Part shown: positions 8,471 through 17,159 of the stretch, piece after piece | How positions within the stretch are numbered: the first letter of the stretch is position 1 | Layout: each line of letters begins with the position of its first letter | Assembly: GCF_032017025.1 (NCBI RefSeq) | Contig: NZ_DALZQO010000002.1 | Span: 62,001 to 126,000, forward strand | Origin: Hydrogenoanaerobacterium sp032017025 | GTDB lineage: Bacteria; Bacillota; Clostridia; Oscillospirales; Ruminococcaceae | DNA length: 64,000 bases | Direction of reading: 5' to 3' | Program-made: the position numbers and the translations under genes | The notes under the pieces: model-generated | What the model saw: only the letters and a program-made list of their open reading frames with translations | Told to the model about the DNA's origin: nothing | Database searches by the model: none

Positions 8471-9439
8471 ATGATGAAAAAAATTGGAGCAATTGTCTTA
8501 GTTCTAGCGATGGTTCTTTCTCTGGCCGCTTGCGGCGGTACCTCCTCTTCTCAGGCAGGCAGCACCCCTGCAACATCGGGCAGCTCTGCTGATGCAAAGC
8601 CGCTGAAAATTGGAATCTCGGTTCCCAACATGACCAACGTTTTCTTCCTGCAAATCAAAGCGGGTATTGAAGAAGCTCTCACTGGTCCCAATGACGAGGT
8701 TGTTATTATGGACGCAAACGGCGACCAGAACAAACAGATGAACGACGTTGCCGACATGATCAGCCAGGGCTGCAATGTCATCGGCTTGTCTCCCATTAAC
8801 TCCGATGGTGTACGCGCTACTCTTGAGGCATGCAAAGAGGCCGGCGTTCCGGTTATTGCCTTCAATGTCGGCGTAAAGAATCCCGAGCTCGTCGCTTCTA
8901 CAATTGTTTCCGATAACGAAGAGTCCGGCCATATGTGCGCAAAAGCTTTGGCTGAGGCACTGGGCGGCAAAGGTAAAGTTGTTGAAATTACCTTCAGCAC
9001 CACCACCACTTGCTACGCTCGCCAGAAGGGCTTTGAGGATGAGATTAAAGCAAACTACCCCGACATTGAAATCATTCAGGCCAAAGACGTAGAGAAAGCA
9101 ACATCTGACTACTCACAGCCCATTATGGTCGACTTTATTAACGCTAACCCCCAAATCGACGGTGTCTTCACCATCAACGACCCCACCGCTCGCGGTGCCA
9201 TCGCTGCACTGAAAGAAGCAAATTTGATCGATAAAGTAAAAGTTGTTTCTGTTGACGGCTCTGATGAGGGTAAAGACTTTATCCGCGCAGGCGAGATGGT
9301 TGCTTCCGCTGCACAGGATCCTGAGCGCATCGGCCGCACCACTGTTGAGACTGCTTACAAGTTGCTTGCCGGCGAAACAGTAGAAAAGGACGTCATTATC
9401 CCGATGTCCATCATCGACTCCAGCAACGTTGACGGTTAA
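8471..9439 (+). CDS. Ribose-type sugar ABC transporter substrate-binding lipoprotein
   Basis: 322 residues, RbsB-like periplasmic-binding fold (Peripla_BP_4). Lipoprotein signal with lipobox LAAC (Cys21), then a Ser/Gly/Ala linker and the binding fold from about residue 45 (LKIGISVPNMTNVFF). Two-lobed fold motifs VIGLSPINSDG and VDGSDEGKDF are visible. It is the first of the B-A-C importer genes. A hairpin right after it (9454-9489) would let it be expressed more than the ATPase and permease. It delivers an undetermined sugar or sugar acid, here probably a uronate derivative (inference). Confidence 0.92.
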   Translation: MMKKIGAIVLVLAMVLSLAACGGTSSSQAGSTPATSGSSADAKPLKIGISVPNMTNVFFLQIKAGIEEALTGPNDEVVIMDANGDQNKQMNDVADMISQGCNVIGLSPINSDGVRATLEACKEAGVPVIAFNVGVKNPELVASTIVSDNEESGHMCAKALAEALGGKGKVVEITFSTTTTCYARQKGFEDEIKANYPDIEIIQAKDVEKATSDYSQPIMVDFINANPQIDGVFTINDPTARGAIAALKEANLIDKVKVVSVDGSDEGKDFIRAGEMVASAAQDPERIGRTTVETAYKLLAGETVEKDVIIPMSIIDSSNVDG

Positions 9440-9453
9440 TCTGTGACACAAAC

Positions 9454-9489
9454 AAACGGGGCAGAGCTCTGCTCTGCTCCGTTTATTCT
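9454..9489 (+). terminator. Intra-operon attenuating terminator after binding-protein gene
   Basis: 14-bp stem AAACGGGGCAGAGC / GCTCTGCTCCGTTT with one G-T pair, 3-base loop, then ATTCTTTT. Located 15 bp after the binding-protein stop and 80 bp before the ATPase start. Confidence 0.7.
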
Positions 9490-9563
9490 TTTATGGAGGG
9501 TTTTGTTGCCCACCATTACAAACGCCGCCCATAGAGCGGCAGGTAATAAAAGGAAGTGATTTA

Positions 9564-11066
9564 ATGCCAGCTGAGTATATCTTGGAAATGAACGATATCG
9601 TCAAATCCTTTGCACTCAATAATGTTCTGGAGGGCGTGACGATTGCGGTCAAGCCGGGCGAGGTACGCGCTCTGATGGGAGAAAACGGTGCCGGCAAGTC
9701 AACCCTGATGAAGATTCTCGGTGGTATCTACCACGCTGACGGGGGCAGCATCAAGATTGACGGCGAACCGGTACAAATTAATTCGGTGGATGACGCGCGC
9801 CGTTACGGCATCAGCTTTATTCATCAAGAAATCAGTAATGTTCCGAGCATGAACATTGCCGAAAACTTTTTTCTTGGCCGTGAGCCAAAAAACAGATTGG
9901 GCCTTGTGGATACCGGACGCATGCACCGTGAAGCCCGGGCCGCACTGGATGTGCTGGGCATTAAACTGCCCACTACAAGGCTGATTGATGGTCTTTCCAT
10001 TGCAAAACAGCAAATGCTTGAAATTGCCCGTGCAATTAACGAGAATGCAAAAATCATCATCATGGATGAACCCACTGCCTCACTGGCAAATGCCGAGGTA
10101 GATGACCTATTTCGTCAGGTCAAACTGCTAAAAGAAAAAAATGTAGCCATTATCTATATATCTCACCGCATGGAGGAAACCTTCCGCATTTGTGATTCGG
10201 TAACCGTACTGCGAGACGGCAAGTTTATCGGTACGAAAAACACCGCAGAAACTACCGACAAAGAGCTGATCAGCATGATGGTAGGCCGCGAGTTCGAAAG
10301 TATGTACGGCAATGAGCGCACCATTGGCGGCGAAACCGTAATGCAGGTGAAGAACCTAACCAGTAAAGCGGTTAAAGATGTTACATTCGATCTCAAAAAG
10401 GGTGAAATACTCGGCTTTGCGGGCCTTGTTGGTGCAGGGCGCACCGAGACAGCGCTCGCACTGTTTGGTATCGACAAGATTTATTCGGGCGAGATATGCA
10501 TCGATGGTCAGAGGGTGTCGATTCACTGCCCCGCAGATGCAATCCGCGCAGGTATTGCGCTGGTTCCGGAAGACCGCAAAGGGCAGGGGTTATTCCTTAG
10601 CCACAGCATTGCAACCAACCTCACCTTCCAGGTGCTGCCCGAGTTTATTCATAATTTAAAGATTGACCGCAAAAAAGAAAGCGGACTGATTAGCGAATAT
10701 CAGAATAAGCTTTCCATCCGTATGGCGTCTGTAGAACAACTTGCGGGTGAGCTTTCCGGCGGTAACCAGCAGAAGATCGTTATTTCAAAATGGTTGGCAG
10801 CCAAGCCGAAGGTACTGATTTTGGATGAACCCACCCGCGGTATCGATGTTGGCGCGAAGGCTGAGATCTACAAGTTGATGAACGACCTCACCAAAGAGGG
10901 TGTCTCAATCATTATGATCTCGTCCGAACTACCTGAAATCATCAACAACTCCAGCCGCATCGCGGTTATGAGCGAAGGTCGGCTTGTTAAGATACTGGAT
11001 CCTGACGTGGACGAAATCTCGCAGGAAATTATTATGTCCTATGCAGTAGAGGGAGGAAATGAATAA
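9564..11066 (+). CDS. Ribose-type sugar ABC transporter ATP-binding protein
   Basis: 500 residues with two NBDs. NBD1 Walker A is GENGAGKST (39-47), signature LSIAKQQM and Walker B IIMDEPTA. NBD2 has the atypical Walker A GLVGAGRTE, signature LSGGNQQK and Walker B LILDEPTRGID. The GGAAGTG site lies 7 bases before the ATG. The stop overlaps the permease start by one base (TAATG). It works with the binding protein at 8471 and the permease at 11066. Confidence 0.94.
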   Translation: MPAEYILEMNDIVKSFALNNVLEGVTIAVKPGEVRALMGENGAGKSTLMKILGGIYHADGGSIKIDGEPVQINSVDDARRYGISFIHQEISNVPSMNIAENFFLGREPKNRLGLVDTGRMHREARAALDVLGIKLPTTRLIDGLSIAKQQMLEIARAINENAKIIIMDEPTASLANAEVDDLFRQVKLLKEKNVAIIYISHRMEETFRICDSVTVLRDGKFIGTKNTAETTDKELISMMVGREFESMYGNERTIGGETVMQVKNLTSKAVKDVTFDLKKGEILGFAGLVGAGRTETALALFGIDKIYSGEICIDGQRVSIHCPADAIRAGIALVPEDRKGQGLFLSHSIATNLTFQVLPEFIHNLKIDRKKESGLISEYQNKLSIRMASVEQLAGELSGGNQQKIVISKWLAAKPKVLILDEPTRGIDVGAKAEIYKLMNDLTKEGVSIIMISSELPEIINNSSRIAVMSEGRLVKILDPDVDEISQEIIMSYAVEGGNE

Positions 11067-12067
11067 TGGCAAAACCAAAAAGTCCAACCGCAACCGCGGA
11101 AAATAAAATTGTTTGGGAGACAAATCCCCTTTTGATCTGGATTAAACGCAATTTGGCAGCCGTCATCGCGCTGGCATTTCTGTGCGTGGTGCTCACACTG
11201 ACAACCGATACCTTTATGGCTTCTAAAAACCTGCTCAGCGTGCTGCGTCAGGTTTGTGTAAACGCCTTTATCGCATTCGGTATTACCTGTGTACTTATCT
11301 CGGGCGGTATCGACCTTTCAGTCGGCTCGGTAGTGGCTGCGGCGGGCGTTATCGCGGTTCGTCTTGCAAACTTCGGGCTGCCGGTGCTCATCTGCATTGC
11401 GGTTGCGCTTGCGTTCGGTGCACTGCTTGGCCTATTCAACGGTTATGTAATTTCGCATACCACCCTGCCCCCCTTCATTGTTACCCTTTCAACTCAGATC
11501 ATTGTACGCGGTATCAGCTATGTGCTCACCGGCGGACAGCCTACTCAATGTAACAATGAGGCTTTCAACTATTTGGGCACCGGCAGCTTGTTTGCCATCC
11601 CCATTCCGGTAATCTTGGTAATGTTCGTGATGGTTATTCTGTATTTCATCATGAACCGTAGCTCCTTCGGCCGCCATGTTTATGCAATCGGTGGTAATAG
11701 AGAAGCGGCAAAATATGCCGGTGTTAACACAAAATGGGTGCAGATGCGTGTCTTTATGATCAGTGGTGTGATGGCTGCGTTGGCCGGCGTTGTGCTCGCA
11801 GCACGCCTTTATTCCGGTCAGCCGGCTGTTGGTGAGGGCTTTGAACGTGACGCTATTGCGGCTTCTGTTCTCGGTGGCACCAGCTTCAACGGTGGTATCG
11901 GTACCCTTGGCGGCACCATCATCGGTGTGCTCATTATTGGTGTGCTCAACAACGGTATGAACCTTCTTAAAGTCAACAGCTACTGGCAGTTTGTAGTCAA
12001 AGGTATTGTTATTCTGGGTGCAGTTTACATCGACTACCTGAAAAAGGCACGTTCCCTGAAAAAGTAA
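11066..12067 (+). CDS. Ribose-type sugar ABC transporter permease
   Basis: 333 residues, RbsC-like inner-membrane permease with about 8-10 hydrophobic helices. Family motifs: SGGIDLSVGS, the cytoplasmic loop RHVYAIGGNREAAKYAGVN that contacts the ATPase, and GGTSFNGGIGTLGGT. The N-terminal ~30 residues are charged and cytoplasmic. Start overlaps the ATPase stop, so translation is coupled. Confidence 0.94.
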   Translation: MAKPKSPTATAENKIVWETNPLLIWIKRNLAAVIALAFLCVVLTLTTDTFMASKNLLSVLRQVCVNAFIAFGITCVLISGGIDLSVGSVVAAAGVIAVRLANFGLPVLICIAVALAFGALLGLFNGYVISHTTLPPFIVTLSTQIIVRGISYVLTGGQPTQCNNEAFNYLGTGSLFAIPIPVILVMFVMVILYFIMNRSSFGRHVYAIGGNREAAKYAGVNTKWVQMRVFMISGVMAALAGVVLAARLYSGQPAVGEGFERDAIAASVLGGTSFNGGIGTLGGTIIGVLIIGVLNNGMNLLKVNSYWQFVVKGIVILGAVYIDYLKKARSLKK

Positions 12068-12096
12068 ACAATCAGCCCTGTTAAAGGAGAAAACAG

Positions 12097-12909
12097 ATGG
12101 ATAGACAGCAACTCGCGGTAAAATGCAAACAATTACGCCGTGATATTATCGAAATGATTGCAGGGGCCGGCAGCGGTCACCCGGGCGGCTCGCTCTCAAT
12201 GGTAGAACTGATTGCCGCAACGTATTACACCCAGATGCGGGTCGACCCGAAAAACCCAGAGGATCCCGCACGGGACCGGTTTGTGCTTAGTAAAGGGCAT
12301 GCAGCTCCCTGCTACTACGCAGTACTCGGCGAGCTAGGCTTTTTTGATAAGGCAGAGTTTAAAAACTTCCGCCAGCTGCACAGCATTTTACAAGGGCACC
12401 CCGACGCAAAAAAGGTACCGGGCATCGATGCTTCCACCGGCTCGCTCGGGCAGGGTGTCTCGATTGCGGTTGGTATGGCACTGGGTGCAAAAACCGCGAA
12501 AAGCGATATAAAAGTATACACCATTCTCGGCGACGGTGAGTTGCAGGAGGGGCAGGTGTGGGAGGCCTGCACCGCAGCTGCCCACTATAAACTGGACAAC
12601 CTCACTATTATGATTGACAACAACGGCCTTCAGATCGACGGCTCGAATGACGAGGTCATGTCACTGGGTGACCTGCATGCACGGTTCACAGCATTCGGCC
12701 TTGATGTAATTGAGCTTGCAGACGGCAACGACCTCGATCAGGTTATTGCTGCCTTGGAACGCCCTGTAACGCCCGGTAAACCAAAATGCATTCTTGCCCA
12801 TACCGTTAAGGGGAAAGGTGTCTCATTTATGGAAAATCAGGTGGGCTGGCACGGCAAAGCACCATCCTCTGCTGACCGGGATGCCGCGCTGAAAGAATTG
12901 GAGGGCTGA
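12097..12909 (+). CDS. Transketolase, N-terminal (TPP-pyrophosphate) subunit
   Basis: 270 residues, the N-terminal half of transketolase as a separate subunit. Seen: GSGHPGGSLS (26-34), the His/Asp-rich ligand loop, the TPP/metal motif GDG(E) at 145-148 ending with DNN (174-176), and GWHGKAPS near the end. It pairs with the C-terminal subunit 4 bp downstream. Split transketolases transfer two-carbon ketol units; some act in dedicated sugar pathways (for example the split AptAB apulose-4-phosphate transketolase). Here it lies inside a sugar-acid operon and so may act on a pathway intermediate rather than in the general pentose phosphate pathway (inference). Confidence 0.9.
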   Translation: MDRQQLAVKCKQLRRDIIEMIAGAGSGHPGGSLSMVELIAATYYTQMRVDPKNPEDPARDRFVLSKGHAAPCYYAVLGELGFFDKAEFKNFRQLHSILQGHPDAKKVPGIDASTGSLGQGVSIAVGMALGAKTAKSDIKVYTILGDGELQEGQVWEACTAAAHYKLDNLTIMIDNNGLQIDGSNDEVMSLGDLHARFTAFGLDVIELADGNDLDQVIAALERPVTPGKPKCILAHTVKGKGVSFMENQVGWHGKAPSSADRDAALKELEG

Positions 12910-12913
12910 GGCA

Positions 12914-13840
12914 ATGAGTAAAGTAAAAGCAATACGCGCCGCCTACGGTGAAGCACTGGTAGAACTCGGCGGCAGAAACGATAAAATTGTGGTGCTGGAT
13001 GCTGACCTCGCCCACGCAACCATGACCCAGGGATTTGCAGAAAAATATCCCGAACGTTTTTTTAATTCCGGCATTGCCGAAGCAAACATGGTATCGATGG
13101 CAGCCGGCCTTTCCACCATGGGTTATGTCCCATTCTGCAGCACCTTTGCAGTGTTTGGCGCAGGGCGTGCCTACGAGCAGGTGCGCAACAGCGTGGCGTA
13201 CCCCAATTTCAATGTTAAATTCGGTATGACTCACGCGGGCGTTACCCTTGGTGAGGACGGCGGCAGCCATCAGGCCATCGAGGATATCGCGCTGATGCGC
13301 GTGATCCCCGGCATGACCGTGATCGTCCCCTGTGACGCAAACGAGACCCGCCGTGCGGTAAACGCGGTGGCTGAAATGAAGGGACCCGCTTATTTACGGC
13401 TTGCGCGCCTCGCTACACCTGTATTCGAACATGAAATGCCGTTTGAAATCGGCAAGGCAAATGTGCTGCGCGAGGGCAACGATGTTGTGCTGTTTGCCTG
13501 CGGCATTATGGTGGGCACTGCACTTGAGTGCGCCGATGAACTGGAAAAATCAGGCGTGTCGGTCGCGGTAATCAACGTGCATACCATTAAGCCCATCGAT
13601 GCGGAGTGTGTGCTGAAACATGCAAAACACTGCAAAAAGGTAGTCACTATCGAAGAGCACAGCGTCATTGGCGGGCTAGGCGATGCAGTCGCCGACGTGC
13701 TGATTGGCAAAGGCGATTTTACCTTCAAAAAAATTGGCGTGCAAGACAGGTTCGGCCAGTCTGGTAAGCCGGAGGATCTGCTGATTGAATACGGCCTTGA
13801 TACCAATTCAGTGCTGAACAGCATCCGTACCATATTGTAA
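12914..13840 (+). CDS. Transketolase, C-terminal subunit
   Basis: 308 residues: transketolase pyrimidine-binding domain (about 5-165) and C-terminal domain (about 180-305). The glutamate that activates TPP is E56 in SGIAEANM; THAGVTLGEDGGSHQ and the conserved Arg/His-rich RLAR region follow. Forms the heterodimeric active site with the product of the gene 4 bp upstream. Confidence 0.9.
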   Translation: MSKVKAIRAAYGEALVELGGRNDKIVVLDADLAHATMTQGFAEKYPERFFNSGIAEANMVSMAAGLSTMGYVPFCSTFAVFGAGRAYEQVRNSVAYPNFNVKFGMTHAGVTLGEDGGSHQAIEDIALMRVIPGMTVIVPCDANETRRAVNAVAEMKGPAYLRLARLATPVFEHEMPFEIGKANVLREGNDVVLFACGIMVGTALECADELEKSGVSVAVINVHTIKPIDAECVLKHAKHCKKVVTIEEHSVIGGLGDAVADVLIGKGDFTFKKIGVQDRFGQSGKPEDLLIEYGLDTNSVLNSIRTIL

Positions 13841-13900
13841 CAAATAATCCTTGTCGGCGCCTTTATAAGCATGGCAGGGTATAAATAAGGAGATATTACC

Positions 13901-14539
13901 ATGAAAATTGCATTAATTAATGAAAACAGTCAGGCATCTAAAAATGAGCTGATTTGCAGTGTACTGAAGAAAGTAGTAGAGCCGATGGGTCACACCGTAT
14001 ACAACTACGGTATGTACACCGCGCAAGATAAAGAATGGCTCACCTATGTACAGAACGGTATTCTGGCAGCAGTACTGCTCAACAGCGGTGCGGCGGACTA
14101 TGTTATTACCGGCTGCGGCACCGGTGAAGGCGCTATGATTGCCCTCAACAGCTTCCCCGGCGTAGTCTGCGGCCTTGTTGTCGACCCGAGCGATGCCTTT
14201 ATGTTTGCTCAGATCAACGACGGTAACGCTATTTCTATGCCTTTTGCCAAGGGCTTTGGGTGGGGCGCCGAGTGCAACCTCGAATATGTTTTTGAAAAAC
14301 TGTTTGGTTGTGAGAGCGGCGGCGGCTACCCAAAAGAGAAGCAGCAGGTAGAGCGCCAAAACAAACAAATTCTTGACGTAGTACGTGCCAACAACTTCAA
14401 GGATCTCATCACCTGCCTCAAAGGTATTGATCAAGAGCTGCTGAAAGGTGCACTGGGTGGTGCACAGTTCAAAGAGCTGTTCTTTGCAAACTGCAAAGAC
14501 GAGGCTCTTGCGGCTTATGTTAAAACCATCGTTGGCTAA
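13901..14539 (+). CDS. RpiB/LacAB-family sugar isomerase, DhuI-like
   Basis: 212 residues, longer than classic RpiB (about 150). The RpiB fold motifs are present: active-site Cys72 in TGCGTGEGAMI, GLVVDPSDA, and the DGNAIS stretch; the extra ~60 residues are a helical C-terminal tail. RpiB homologues of this kind linked with an SDR, KDG kinase and KDPG aldolase were shown in streptococci to be 4-deoxy-L-threo-5-hexosulose-uronate (DHU) isomerases (DhuI). Context here is the same, so DHU isomerase is the preferred call; a phosphopentose isomerase partner of the transketolase is the alternative. Confidence 0.78.
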   Translation: MKIALINENSQASKNELICSVLKKVVEPMGHTVYNYGMYTAQDKEWLTYVQNGILAAVLLNSGAADYVITGCGTGEGAMIALNSFPGVVCGLVVDPSDAFMFAQINDGNAISMPFAKGFGWGAECNLEYVFEKLFGCESGGGYPKEKQQVERQNKQILDVVRANNFKDLITCLKGIDQELLKGALGGAQFKELFFANCKDEALAAYVKTIVG

Positions 14540-14562
14540 TTGAGCCGGATTATCAGCAAAAG

Positions 14563-14588
14563 AAAGCGGGTTTAAAAACCCGCTTTCG
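14563..14588 (+). terminator. Internal hairpin between isomerase and kinase genes
   Basis: GAAAGCGGGTTT-aa-AAACCCGCTTTC, perfect 12-bp stem but without a T run. More likely an RNA-stabilising or weak attenuating element than a full terminator. Confidence 0.4.
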
Positions 14589-14696
14589 CCTTGTACGATA
14601 TTGGTTTGGGAAAGCCGTTTGCACGGCGGTCGCCAACGCCTGTTTTTTAATTCGTTACTGAAAAAGCTATAAAACCATAGAAAGAATGTGTTGTAT

Positions 14697-15644
14697 ATGT
14701 CAAAAGGAGTTATGCTGGTAGGCGAGCCGATGGGGCTGTTTATTGCACAGAGCGAGGGCGCGCTGGAGCAGGTAACAGGCTATTCACTGGCTGTTGCAGG
14801 GGCAGAGTTCAATGTAGCGGTGGGGCTTGCTCGGCTTGAGCACGGCGTTACCTATCTCACAAAGCTCGGCAACGACCCATTCGGTAAGTTGATTGTTAGC
14901 GTGCTGGGCCAAAACAAGATTGGTAGCGAGTTTGTTCGTTATTCGAATGAACGCTCGACCGGCTTTATGCTTAAGAGCATGGTAAGCGAGGGCGATCCTG
15001 AAATCTTCTATTTTCGTAAAAATTCCGCGGCTTCCACCCTTTCGAAAGAGGATGTGGACGCAGTGGATTTCAGCAACTACAGCTTTTTACATCTGACCGG
15101 TATTCTCCCCGCACTCACCCCGTCCACCCGTGAGGCGACTTTCTACCTTGTGGAAAAGGCGCGTGAAAACGGTCTGTCTGTTTCGTTTGACCCAAATCTG
15201 CGCCCTCAGCTCTGGGAGAGCAAAGAGAAGATGGTTGAAGTGATTAACAAGCTGGCTGCAAAAGCAGACATTGTATTTCCCGGTGAAGCAGAGGGTGAAA
15301 TTCTTTGCGGTAGCCGTGACCCTGAGGCCATCAGTGACTTCTATCTGCGTCTCGGTGCAAAGGCAGTTGTAACCAAAGTGGGCAGCAAGGGGGCATTTGT
15401 TGCAACTGCAGCAGAGCGTATCATGGTGCCGGGCTTTAAGGTCGAAAAAGTAATCGATACCGTTGGCGCGGGTGACGGCTTCGCGGCTGGCACCATCAGT
15501 GCATTGATGGAAGGTAAAAAACTGAAGGATGCGGTGCTTCGCGGCAACGCGGTAGGCGCGATTCAGGTGATGAGCCGTGGCGACAACGACGGCCTGCCAG
15601 GCCGTGAAGCGCTTGCCAAATTTATGGGTCTACAGACGCTGTAA
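14697..15644 (+). CDS. kdgK: 2-keto-3-deoxygluconate kinase (PfkB family)
   Basis: 315 residues from the ATG at 14697; the upstream GTG at 14688 is less likely. PfkB/ribokinase fold with the N-terminal GEPMGLFIA signature seen in KDG kinases (GEP/AMxxF), the substrate loop AGAEFNVAVGLARL, and the C-terminal DTVGAGDGFAAG with catalytic Asp260. It phosphorylates KDG to KDPG with ATP. It lies 23 bp upstream of the KDPG aldolase gene, which supports the assignment. Confidence 0.85.
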   Translation: MSKGVMLVGEPMGLFIAQSEGALEQVTGYSLAVAGAEFNVAVGLARLEHGVTYLTKLGNDPFGKLIVSVLGQNKIGSEFVRYSNERSTGFMLKSMVSEGDPEIFYFRKNSAASTLSKEDVDAVDFSNYSFLHLTGILPALTPSTREATFYLVEKARENGLSVSFDPNLRPQLWESKEKMVEVINKLAAKADIVFPGEAEGEILCGSRDPEAISDFYLRLGAKAVVTKVGSKGAFVATAAERIMVPGFKVEKVIDTVGAGDGFAAGTISALMEGKKLKDAVLRGNAVGAIQVMSRGDNDGLPGREALAKFMGLQTL

Positions 15645-15666
15645 GGGCAAAAAGGAGGATTATTTG

Positions 15667-16629
15667 ATGACAGATAATATGAAAAAAATAAGTGATATCG
15701 GTTTTGTGCCGCTTATCGTGCTAGAGGATGCCGCAGACGCGGTGCCGTTTGCAAAAGCTCTGGAGGCCGGCGGCATACCGGTGGCAGAGGTCACCTTTCG
15801 TACTGCGGCGGCAAAAGAAATCATAGAGAAGATTGCCAAAGAGGTACCCGAAGTGCTTGTGGGCGCAGGTACGGTACATACGGTGCAGCAGGCAAAAGAG
15901 GCCGTCATTGCCGGTGCTAAGTTTGTAGTTACCCCCGGCTTCAACCCCGAGGTTGTGGGCTGGTGTGTAGACAATAAAGTCGACGTGGTGCCCGGTGTTA
16001 TATCACCGGCAGAAGTGGAGCAGGCAATGGGTTTTGGCCTTTCGATCTGCAAATTCTTCCCCGCAGAAGCATATGGCGGCATAAAAACATTAGAGTCCCT
16101 GGCAGGCCCCTATGCGGGCATTAAGTTTATGCCTACTGGCGGTGTTTCGGCCGATAACATGAACGATTACCTTTCGCTGCCTAACGTAATTGCAGTTGGC
16201 GGCAGCTTTATGGCCCCCTACAAGCTGGTTGCTTCTAAGAAATGGGATGAGATTACCGCCCTGTGTAAAGAGACGGTGAAAAAACAGATGGGCTTCCAGT
16301 TGCTTCACGTCGGTATCAACACCAAGGATGCAGACGATGCCTGCACGGTGGCACACCGTTTGGGCGACCTCTTCCTCCAAGAGGTGAAGGAGTTCCCAGG
16401 CGCCTATTTTGCGGGCAGCACAGCCGAAGTGGTTAAGGGTAAATTCCTCGGTGCAATGGGGCATATTGCCATTCAAACCAACGATATTGACCGTGCAGTC
16501 GCTTATTTTGAGCGCAACGGCGTGGAGATCGACCACAGCACCGCAGTGCGCGGCGCGGCAGGTAAGTTGATTGCCATCTACTTTAAAGAAGAGGTAGGCG
16601 GATTTGCACTGCATCTTCGCTGCAAATAG
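15667..16629 (+). CDS. eda: KDPG aldolase fused to a C-terminal VOC domain
   Basis: 320 residues from the ATG at 15667, preceded by AAAGGAGG. Residues 1-205 are class I KDPG/KHG aldolase: Glu41 in EVTFRT, Schiff-base Lys129 in ICKFFPAE, and PTGGV at 157-161. Residues 209-320 form a glyoxalase/VOC-type domain (LLHVGINTKD... and MGHIAIQTNDIDRAVAYF). The aldolase yields pyruvate and glyceraldehyde 3-phosphate from KDPG. The role of the VOC part is unknown; it may bind or process an earlier sugar-acid intermediate. An upstream in-frame extension to 15577 is rejected because it lies in kdgK. Confidence 0.88.
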   Translation: MTDNMKKISDIGFVPLIVLEDAADAVPFAKALEAGGIPVAEVTFRTAAAKEIIEKIAKEVPEVLVGAGTVHTVQQAKEAVIAGAKFVVTPGFNPEVVGWCVDNKVDVVPGVISPAEVEQAMGFGLSICKFFPAEAYGGIKTLESLAGPYAGIKFMPTGGVSADNMNDYLSLPNVIAVGGSFMAPYKLVASKKWDEITALCKETVKKQMGFQLLHVGINTKDADDACTVAHRLGDLFLQEVKEFPGAYFAGSTAEVVKGKFLGAMGHIAIQTNDIDRAVAYFERNGVEIDHSTAVRGAAGKLIAIYFKEEVGGFALHLRCK

Positions 16630-16668
16630 GCTAATTGACACTCTTTAATACGGAGCCACTCGATTAAA

Positions 16669-16709
16669 TAAGCCGGCACCGCAACAAGGCGGTGCCGGCT
16701 TATTTTTTA
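16669..16709 (+). terminator. Strong terminator at end of sugar-acid operon
   Basis: TAAGCCGGCACCGC / GCGGTGCCGGCTTA, perfect 14-bp stem, 6-base loop, then TTTTTT. Confidence 0.92.
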
Positions 16710-16732
16710 GTTGAACAAGAAGGTATATTATT

Positions 16733-16824
16733 AGAGCGTGCCTGAAAAAGATTTGAGTTTTTGCTGTTTAACTAAAATCATAATGCACACAAAGATAGAC
16801 AAACCCTTTAAAGCAATTTATTAG
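16733..16824 (-). mobile_element. Dispersed repeat A, copy 2: transposase C-terminal remnant
   Basis: Close copy of 4788-4881. On the minus strand LINCFKGFVYL is kept, but the rest has a 1-2 base shift relative to copy 1. It abuts an IS3-type OrfA remnant, so two IS scars are stacked. Confidence 0.5.
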
Positions 16825-16825
16825 T

Positions 16826-17087
16826 TTTCTATTATCTTTAACCGCTTGGTCTCATATTTGTATTCCTGCAATATAGCCGCTGGTTTTTATCCGCATATCT
16901 TCGGTAGCAGATGAGCTTCTCTTCCTCGTACTTTATTGCCTTCTCTTGTACACAGGTTTTTTATCATTTTGAATGATTTACCGTATTCTTACAATAGCTG
17001 CTTAATTGTAATTCCTTGACGGTGTCGCTCCGCAATTTTAGCTATAATGCTTTGGGACGTATGAGCCGTTCCTTTTTGTCTATGCAT
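16826..17087 (-). pseudogene. IS3-family transposase OrfA remnant
   Basis: ATG at 17087 after AGGAGG. The frame reads like IS3-family OrfA: an N-terminal HTH (SQSIIAKIAERHRQG...), then EYGKSFKMIKNLCTRE, and a leucine-zipper-like YKYETKRLK end. Three in-frame stops (after KQLL, KICG and KIIEN) inactivate it. OrfB is absent. Confidence 0.55.
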
Positions 17088-17159
17088 AGCAAGGGCCTCC
17101 TATCATAGTTTCGATTCTACGATAGGAGACCCCTTTTGTCTCTGTCCGTTTTTGGTACT

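Noticed and set aside
12097..13840. Transketolase pair called as AptAB (apulose-4-phosphate transketolase)
   Set aside because: No apulose kinase or apiose isomerase is near; KdgK, Eda and DhuI/DhuD-like genes point to uronates instead.
15577..15666. N-terminal extension of the KDPG aldolase
   Set aside because: It overlaps the kdgK 3' end; the AAAGGAGG site places the start at 15667.
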